NCBI GenBank assembly: GCA_046727955.1
Contig: JBKPDO010000201.1
Coordinates: 1 to 5,286 of the forward strand
Direction of reading: 5' to 3'
Origin: DASVXQ01 sp046727955
GTDB lineage: Bacteria > Actinomycetota > CALGFH01
Length of the DNA stretch: 5,286 bases
Position numbers and translations under genes: made by a program. Positions 1 through 5,286 of this stretch are shown here, piece after piece (position 1 is the first letter of the stretch; every line of letters begins with the position of its first letter). A model generated the notes under the pieces. It did not search any database, had not been told where the DNA came from, and saw only the letters and a program-made list of their open reading frames with translations.

Positions 1-510
1 ACGGTCTACCGGCACTGGGCGGCCCCCGAGGACCTGCTCCGCGACGTGCTCTTCTCAGCCGAGCTGCCATTCTTCGCCACCCCCGCCCTGCCCCTGCGGC
101 CCTGGCTGCACGCCGAGCTGCGCCAGCTCGCCGACGAGCTCACCCTCCCGGCGGTCGCATCGCTCGCCATCGCGCTGATGGAGCAGACCCGGTCGGGCGG
201 CGCCGGCGCCCGACCGCACCGGCACGTCACCGCCATCACCGAGCGGCTCGCCGCCGCGTTCGCGCTCGCCGTTGACGCCGGCGAACTCGACACCGCGCCC
301 GACGCGGCCCTGGCCGCCGCGCACCTGATCGGCCCGCTGGTCTACCGGACCACCCTGCAAGCCGCGGCGGTCCCCGACAGGCTGCTAGCCGGGGTCATCG
401 ACAGCGTCGCGGACTGGCATTCGCCAGACCCGGCGCGATCCCGCCCGGCCTCAGCACCCGGCCAGCCCGCGGGCAGCAACCAGGAGACCAATGCGGTGGC
501 CCAGGCGTAA
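1..510 (+). CDS. TetR-family transcriptional regulator, N-terminally truncated by the window edge
   Basis: This is probably a DNA-binding repressor whose C-terminal domain senses a ligand and dimerises; the ligand and targets cannot be told. The frame is open from base 1, and its first residues read TVYRHWAAPEDLLRDVL, the typical end of a TetR helix-turn-helix (TxYRHW, then the K/P-E-x-L-L helix). The true start therefore lies outside the window, and the GTG at 46 is an internal Val rather than a start. What follows is an all-helical domain resembling the TetR_C_11 type, including a GPLVYRTTL helix near its end. The last 25 or so residues are a Pro/Ala/Ser-rich, probably disordered tail before TAA at 508-510. 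The gene converges on the topA-tmk-holB operon and has no evident link to it. The family call is firm; any specific function would be a guess. Confidence 0.85.
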   Translation, partial: TVYRHWAAPEDLLRDVLFSAELPFFATPALPLRPWLHAELRQLADELTLPAVASLAIALMEQTRSGGAGARPHRHVTAITERLAAAFALAVDAGELDTAPDAALAAAHLIGPLVYRTTLQAAAVPDRLLAGVIDSVADWHSPDPARSRPASAPGQPAGSNQETNAVAQA

Positions 511-525
511 CCAGCCCTACTTGCA

Positions 526-567
526 GCCCTTTACGAGTCGGCTGCGCTACCACTACGCCACTCGGGC
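526..567 (-). pseudogene. 5' half of a tRNA-Thr(CGT)-like gene, broken at the anticodon loop
   Basis: Reading the minus strand from 567, the sequence fits tRNA positions 1 to 38. The acceptor 5' strand is GCCCGAG, followed by T8 and G9. The D-stem GCGT pairs with GCGC (558-555 with 547-544) and its loop AGTGGTA has A14, G18G19 and A21. Then come A26 and the anticodon loop CTCGTAA (537-531), with T33 and anticodon CGT. The 3' side of the anticodon stem (AGGGC, 530-526) pairs at only three of five positions with GCCGA. No T-arm (TTCRA) follows, and no acceptor 3' strand CTCGGGC lies on the minus strand down to base 1. It is therefore not an intact tRNA. It could be a remnant left by integration or deletion, an assembly junction, or less likely the first exon of an intron-split tRNA. 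It lies just downstream of holB. Confidence 0.5.
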
Positions 568-603
568 CGGATGCCGGGGGAGGGTCGCTCCCTGGCGGAC
601 GCG

Positions 604-633
604 AGTGTATCGAAGGCCGATCGAGGCGTTCCA
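604..633 (-). promoter_or_regulatory. Candidate promoter for the tRNA-like sequence
   Basis: On the minus strand a TACACT hexamer (609-604) is a good -10 box. It is preceded, with an 18-nt spacer, by TGGAAC (633-628), a weak -35. Transcription would start near 597, giving a leader of about 30 nt before the tRNA-like sequence at 567, a usual distance for a tRNA gene. The promoter call rests on this pattern alone. Confidence 0.35.
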
Positions 634-761
634 GCGAATCAGCGCGGCGGCGGGCCGGGCGCCGCGGCGGACCCGCGGGCATCAGCGTGGGCGGCCTCGC
701 TGGTGGACCTCTACCACACCTGCCACACCGGGCCTCGGCCGAGCCCACTCCCCACCAGGCC

Positions 762-1945
<1,184 letters not shown>

Positions 1946-1946
<1 letters not shown>

Positions 1947-2578
1947 CAGCGACCTCCTCCAATGCGCGCGAAGACAGCGGCGCGGACCTCGGCCGCGACA
2001 CGCTCAGGTGGTTGGGCCGCGTCGACCACAGCAAACCGTTCGGGCTCGGCGCTGGCCAGGTCGAGGAAAGCCTCCGCCACCCGCCGGTGGAAGTCCAGGT
2101 CCTGGCACTCGATGCGGTCGCGGTCGCCGCGCCTGCGGGCGAGGCCTTCGGCCGGGTCGAGTTTGAGCAAGATCACCACGTCGGGAAGGAGCCCGGCGAT
2201 GGCGAAGCTGTTGATCGCGGCAACCTCGTCGAGCCCCAGGCCGCGGGCCGCGCCCTGGTACGCGAGGGATGAATCGAGATAGCGGTCGGACAGGACCACC
2301 TCGCCGCGCTCGAGCGCCGGACGGATCACCTGCTCCACGAGCTCGGCCCGGGCGGCGGCGAACAGCAGCGCCTCCGCCCGCGGGTGCATGGTGGACGACG
2401 GGTCGAGCAGGAGCGAACGTACCCGCTCCCCGACCGGAGTCCCACCGGGCTCGCGGGTGGTCACCACCTTGTGGCCCTGCTCCTCGAGCGCCTGCCGCAG
2501 CAGCTCGAGCTGCGTGGACTTGCCGGCACCCTCCACGCCCTCGAAGGCGATCAGCGAGCCGCGGCGCTGGGTGGACAC
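1946..2578 (-). CDS. tmk: Thymidylate kinase (dTMP kinase)
   Basis: This cytosolic enzyme phosphorylates dTMP to dTDP with ATP, an essential step toward dTTP. The 210-residue product has the usual family length. Visible motifs are the P-loop FEGVEGAGKST at 12-22, TREPGGTPVGE at 41-51, the DRY motif at 98-100 followed by SSLAYQG at 103-109 (thymidylate-binding region), and an Arg-rich LID, RRRGDRDR, at 148-155. The start is the GTG at 2578-2576. No other start fits before the P-loop, and the in-frame sequence further upstream (to 2884) merely shadows topA. The gene begins 13 nt after the topA stop with no recognisable Shine-Dalgarno (the gap is C-rich), so translation probably depends on ribosomes finishing topA. 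Its TGA overlaps the holB ATG. The topA-tmk-holB order is familiar from high-GC Gram-positive genomes. Confidence 0.95.
1953..1960 (-). promoter_or_regulatory. Ribosome binding site of holB inside the tmk 3' end
   Basis: The minus strand reads GGAGGAGG at 1960-1953, six bases before the ATG at 1946. It sits within the last codons of tmk (Gly-Gly-Gly-Arg). It fixes the holB start and, with the TGATG stop/start overlap, suggests coupled but independently strong initiation. Confidence 0.75.
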
Positions 2579-2591
2579 AGGCGGGCGGGGC

Positions 2592-4862
2592 TCAGGCGCT
2601 GGCCAGCGCCGCGACCGTGACCCTGGTACCGCATTTGGCGCAGGTTGCGGTGTCGGGGTTCTTGTCCGGGACCAGCAGGCCGCCGCACTGCGGGCAGGGT
2701 GTCTCGAGCGGCGCCTGCCACACGGCGAAGTCGCAGTCCGGGTACCGGTTGCAGCTGTAGAAGGTCTTGCCGCGCTTGGTCCGCTTGGACACGACCTGAC
2801 CCTCTCCGCACTTTGGGCAGGTGCCGAACTCCTGCTCACCGAGATTCTTGATGCCCCTGCACTTCGGGTAGTCCGAGCAGCCAAGGAACGGCCCGAAGCG
2901 ACCGCTGCGCTTCACCATCGGCTTGCCGCACTTGGGGCAGGGCACGTCGGTCAGCTCGGGCTCCGGCCGGTCGGCCTGCTCGGCCGGCTGCTTGGCGTTG
3001 CGCCGGTACTTGCAGTCCGGATAGCGGCTGCACGACAGGAACCAGCCGTAGCGACCCCACCTGCGCACCAGCGTGGCACCGGTGTCCGCGCCGCACTCTG
3101 GGCACACCTCGTCGGTCGGCTCCTCCGGGCGGGAGACCTTGTCCTGGCGCTCGGCGATGGTGTCCTCGACCTCGACGAAGAAGGTCTTGACCACGGGCTC
3201 CCACGCCTTGGCACCGCTGGCGATGTGGTCGAGGTCCTCTTCCATCTCGGCGGTGAAGCCGAGGTCGATCACCTTGGGGAAGACGTCGGCCAGCAGGTCG
3301 GTCACGACGATGCCGACGTCCTCGGGATGGAAGCGCCTGCTGTCCAGCCGCACGTATTTGCGCTCGAGCAGGGTCGAGATGGTCGGCGAGTAGGTAGACG
3401 GCCGCCCGATGCCGTGCTCCTCGAGCGCCTTGACCAGGCTCGCCTCGCTGAAGCGCGGCGGCGGCTCGGTGAAGTGCTGCTCAGGCCGCAGCTCGAGCAG
3501 TTCGAGGACCTGGTCCACCTGGAGCTCTGGCAGGCTGCCGGCCTCCTCTTCGGCGGCGTCGTCGCGGTCCTCGAGGTAGACGCGTACGAACCCGTCGAAG
3601 CGCATTACCGAGCCGGAGGCGCGGAACACGAGGTCCTGGGCGTCCTTGACGGCCGGATCCGCGGACCCGCGCGCCTGCACGTCGACCGTCGTCTGGTCGT
3701 AGATGGCCTGGGCCATCTGCGAGGCGACGGCGCGCTTCCAGATCAGCTCGTAGAGGCGTTGCTGGTCGCGGTCCAGGTGGCCGTTGATCGACTCAGGGGT
3801 GCGGCGGATCTCGGTGGGCCGGACCGCCTCGTGCGCTTCCTGCGCGGACTTGGCCTTGGTCCGGTATTGCGTGGTCCGCACGTAGCGGTCGCCGTAGCGC
3901 TCGCGGACCAACGCGGCGATCTCGTCGAGCGCGCCCTGCGCCATCGCGACCGAGTCGGTACGCATATAGGTGATCAGGCCCACAGACCCCTCACCCGGCA
4001 GGTCTACTCCTTCATAGAGCTGCTGCGCGAGCGCCATCGTCTTCTTGGAGGAGAAGCTCAGCTTGCGCGCGGCCTCCTGCTGGAGGGTGGAGGTGGTGAA
4101 GGGCGGTGTGGCGCTGCGCTTGCGCTCGCTCTTGGTGACGTCCTTGACCACCCAGGTGGCGCCGCCCGAGCGCCCGGCGGCGGCCTCCGCGGCGCCCTGA
4201 TCGCCCAGGACGAACTTCTGCTTCTCGCCGACCGGGTAGCGGGCATGCACGCCCTCCTCGGCCTCGGTGAGCAGGTCGGCCTCGAGGCTCCAGTACTCCT
4301 GTGGCCGGAACGCCTGGATCTCGCGCTCGCGGTCGACGATCATCTTGAGCGCCGCCGACTGCACGCGCCCGGCCGATAGGCCGGCGCGCACCTTGCGCCA
4401 CAGGACCGGGGAGAGCTTGTAGCCCACGATACGGTCGACCACCCGCCGCGCCTGCTGGGCGTCGACCAGGTGGGCGTCGATCTGCCGCGGGTCGGCAAAG
4501 GCGCGCCGGACCGCGTCGGCGGTGATCTCGGTGAAGCTCACGCGGCGGATCGTGTCCGCCGCCAGCTTGGCCGCCTCGGCGATGTGCCAGGCGATGGCCT
4601 CGCCCTCGCGGTCGGGGTCGGTTGCGAGGAAGACCCGCTCGACCGACTTGGCCGCCTTTCGGATGTCGGAGACGACCTTTTTGCCCCGCGGCGTTACTTC
4701 ATAGGTGACCGAGACACCGCCGTTGAACTCCACGGCGAAGTCCGATTTGGGCAGGTCACGGACGTGCCCCATCGAGGCAACGACCTCATAGTCCCTACCC
4801 AGGTATTTTCCGATGGTCTTCGCCTTGGCGGGCGACTCGACCACGACCAGGTTGCGTGCCAA
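2592..4862 (-). CDS. topA: DNA topoisomerase I (type IA) with a C-terminal zinc-module array
   Basis: TopA relaxes negative supercoils by cutting and passing one strand through a 5'-phosphotyrosine link. Numbered from the preferred start (756 residues), the Toprim domain opens with LVVVESPAKAKTI (catalytic Glu9) and has the DPDRE acidic triad at Asp82, Asp84 and Glu86. GRVQS is at 165-169, the active-site GLITYMRTDS gives Tyr299 and Arg301, and EEHGIGRPSTY is at 481-491. Four Cys4 modules follow: 587/590/611/617, 642/645/662/668, 682/685/704/710, and a shorter ribbon at 723/726/741/744. The start is taken as TTG at 4862, because AGAGG lies 8 nt upstream and the protein then begins right before the Toprim strand, as in many homologues. 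The only longer in-frame start, TTG at 5012, would add 50 non-conserved residues and lies inside a TTGACA promoter box. It is the first gene of the operon. Confidence 0.95.
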   Translation of the reverse strand: MARNLVVVESPAKAKTIGKYLGRDYEVVASMGHVRDLPKSDFAVEFNGGVSVTYEVTPRGKKVVSDIRKAAKSVERVFLATDPDREGEAIAWHIAEAAKLAADTIRRVSFTEITADAVRRAFADPRQIDAHLVDAQQARRVVDRIVGYKLSPVLWRKVRAGLSAGRVQSAALKMIVDREREIQAFRPQEYWSLEADLLTEAEEGVHARYPVGEKQKFVLGDQGAAEAAAGRSGGATWVVKDVTKSERKRSATPPFTTSTLQQEAARKLSFSSKKTMALAQQLYEGVDLPGEGSVGLITYMRTDSVAMAQGALDEIAALVRERYGDRYVRTTQYRTKAKSAQEAHEAVRPTEIRRTPESINGHLDRDQQRLYELIWKRAVASQMAQAIYDQTTVDVQARGSADPAVKDAQDLVFRASGSVMRFDGFVRVYLEDRDDAAEEEAGSLPELQVDQVLELLELRPEQHFTEPPPRFSEASLVKALEEHGIGRPSTYSPTISTLLERKYVRLDSRRFHPEDVGIVVTDLLADVFPKVIDLGFTAEMEEDLDHIASGAKAWEPVVKTFFVEVEDTIAERQDKVSRPEEPTDEVCPECGADTGATLVRRWGRYGWFLSCSRYPDCKYRRNAKQPAEQADRPEPELTDVPCPKCGKPMVKRSGRFGPFLGCSDYPKCRGIKNLGEQEFGTCPKCGEGQVVSKRTKRGKTFYSCNRYPDCDFAVWQAPLETPCPQCGGLLVPDKNPDTATCAKCGTRVTVAALASA

Positions 4863-4869
4863 TCCAGCA

Positions 4870-4876
4870 TCCTCTT
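4870..4876 (-). promoter_or_regulatory. Ribosome binding site supporting the topA TTG start
   Basis: The minus strand reads AAGAGGA at 4876-4870. Its AGAGG core lies 8 nt before the TTG at 4862-4860. The ATG that follows the GAGG directly (4870-4868) is out of frame with TopA. This site is the main reason to prefer the TTG at 4862. Confidence 0.65.
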
Positions 4877-4981
4877 GCTCAGGGTCAGGTTTGCAGATCT
4901 TAAGGGTGCCCTCGAGACCTCCGTCGTAAGCGGGCCGGCGGCGGACCGACCCACCCCCCAGGGCCGCCGGGCAGACGGCGT

Positions 4982-5012
4982 AGTGTCGCCGACGACCCCG
5001 TCGCCCTGTCAA
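4982..5012 (-). promoter_or_regulatory. Candidate promoter of the topA-tmk-holB operon
   Basis: A perfect TTGACA (-35 consensus) lies at 5012-5007 on the minus strand. The best downstream -10 match is GACACT at 4987-4982, with a long 19-nt spacer. Transcription would begin near 4975, giving a leader of about 110 nt. The -10 is weak and the spacer long, so this is tentative. No other -35 of similar quality was seen between topA and the hairpins. Confidence 0.35.
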
Positions 5013-5122
5013 GGCCCAGATAGCATGCCCGTATTCCCGACTGCCCGCCGAAGGCTATCCACACCCCCCTCGCCGAGCCTCCGAGCGTCTCGGCGCGACC
5101 CACTCGGCTGAGGGCCGATCCA

Positions 5123-5148
5123 TGTGGGGGGAGCTCGCTCCCCCCACA
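5123..5148. repeat. Perfect 12-bp inverted repeat (strong hairpin)
   Basis: The arm TGTGGGGGGAGC (5123-5134) is exactly complementary to GCTCCCCCCACA (5137-5148) around a two-base TC centre. The stem would be very stable, but no T-run follows on either strand, so it is not a canonical intrinsic terminator. It may still stop transcription coming from either side, or be one copy of a dispersed hairpin repeat. It lies upstream of topA, about 110 bp behind the candidate promoter. Confidence 0.8.
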
Positions 5149-5165
5149 GCGCGCGCTCCGCGCGC
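5149..5165. repeat. Second hairpin, GC alternating, abutting the first
   Basis: GCGCGCG (5149-5155) pairs perfectly with CGCGCGC (5159-5165) around CTC. It begins at the base after the 12-bp hairpin ends, so the two form a tandem pair of stem-loops that look like one unit. Its function is unknown. Confidence 0.7.
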
Positions 5166-5185
5166 CGGGGCAAATCCATCCACGT

Positions 5186-5286
5186 GGGGGGGGGGGGGGG
5201 CCCCCCCCCCCCCCCCCCCCCAGCCAGCGCCCCCGGGGGGGGGGGCCCCGGGGGGGGGGGGACGGGGGGGGGGGGCCCCCCGGCCG
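5186..5286. other. G/C homopolymer tract, probable contig-end artefact
   Basis: Fifteen G (5186-5200) are followed by twenty-one C (5201-5221). After a short mixed stretch come further blocks of almost pure G and C to the window end. This looks like failed sequencing or assembly through the second copy of the G6/C6 hairpin rather than real genome sequence. Nothing coding can be read here. Confidence 0.7.

Larger units (their letters stand above)
4863..5122. other. Non-coding leader region upstream of topA
   Basis: I find no credible gene in this stretch. The rightward open frame that crosses it (4470-5111) is antisense to topA and shows no recognisable domain. It contains the topA ribosome binding site and the candidate promoter described separately. 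A C-rich run near 5051-5058 and a TAGCCT box (5056-5051 on the minus strand, without a -35) were seen but not interpreted. No riboswitch or tRNA signature was recognised. Confidence 0.5.
5118..5191. repeat. Start of a 60-bp tandem repeat containing the hairpin pair
   Basis: ATCCATGTGGGGGG at 5118-5131 recurs as ATCCACGTGGGGGG at 5178-5191, with 13 of 14 bases identical and a period of exactly 60 bp. The first unit holds both hairpins. The second unit runs into G/C homopolymers where the rest of its hairpin would be, so only its beginning can be read. Confidence 0.5.

Noticed and set aside
491..567. A complete tRNA gene on the minus strand
   Set aside because: There is no T-loop, no acceptor 3' strand and a mismatched anticodon stem, so only the 5' half is supported.
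2579..2884. N-terminal extension of Tmk by 102 residues
   Set aside because: The extension overlaps topA codons, has low-complexity Arg/Ser/Pro content, and precedes a normal-length kinase starting at GTG 2578.
2388..4379. Long rightward open frame of 663 codons opposite topA
   Set aside because: It lies wholly opposite the conserved topA sequence. Its Leu/Arg/Gly/Val-rich composition and lack of any motif mark it as a shadow caused by high GC.
5123..5165. Intrinsic terminator
   Set aside because: The stems are strong, but no T-run follows on either strand, and no gene ending here is visible in the window.
5186..5286. Natural G-quadruplex or telomere-like contig end
   Set aside because: The pure G/C blocks start at a difficult hairpin copy at the window end, so a sequencing or assembly artefact is the simpler explanation.

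Overview
This is a high-GC bacterial window. It holds a compact leftward (minus-strand) housekeeping operon, topA-tmk-holB, flanked by less ordinary sequence on both sides. The gene order, the HolB C-terminal region (basic linker followed by a YRD-containing helix), the GC-rich codon use and a TetR regulator with an actinobacterial-style C-terminal domain point to Actinomycetota or a neighbouring high-GC lineage such as Chloroflexota/Dormibacterota. TopA carries a C-terminal array of Cys4 zinc modules, whereas Streptomyces and Mycobacterium TopA end in basic tails without zinc fingers. I therefore favour a deep-branching or uncultured lineage over a classical actinomycete. This is inference from family knowledge, and no search was run.

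Layout, left to right. (1) 1-510, plus strand: a TetR-family regulator missing its N-terminus at the window edge. (2) 511-761: a convergent gap. On its minus strand it carries a promoter-like TACACT box and what looks like the 5' half of a tRNA-Thr (anticodon CGT). Similarity stops at the anticodon loop, and no 3' half is present. (3) 762-1946, minus: holB, the delta' subunit of the DNA polymerase III clamp loader. (4) 1946-2578, minus: tmk, thymidylate kinase. (5) 2592-4862, minus: topA, DNA topoisomerase I, most likely starting at a TTG with a good ribosome binding site. (6) 4863-5286: no gene. This stretch holds the topA leader and a candidate promoter, then two very strong adjacent hairpins. 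The pair appears to begin repeating 60 bp later before the sequence becomes homopolymer G/C runs, probably a contig-end artefact.

How the genes work together: TopA relaxes negative supercoils, Tmk makes dTDP for the dTTP pool, and HolB helps load the sliding clamp, so the cluster supplies chromosome replication. The genes are tightly packed: a 13-nt gap between topA and tmk, and a TGATG overlap between tmk and holB. This suggests one transcript with translational coupling. I see no clearly new biological system. The two points most worth a second look are the broken tRNA with recombination-site-like geometry at 523-567 and the hairpin repeat unit at 5118-5191.
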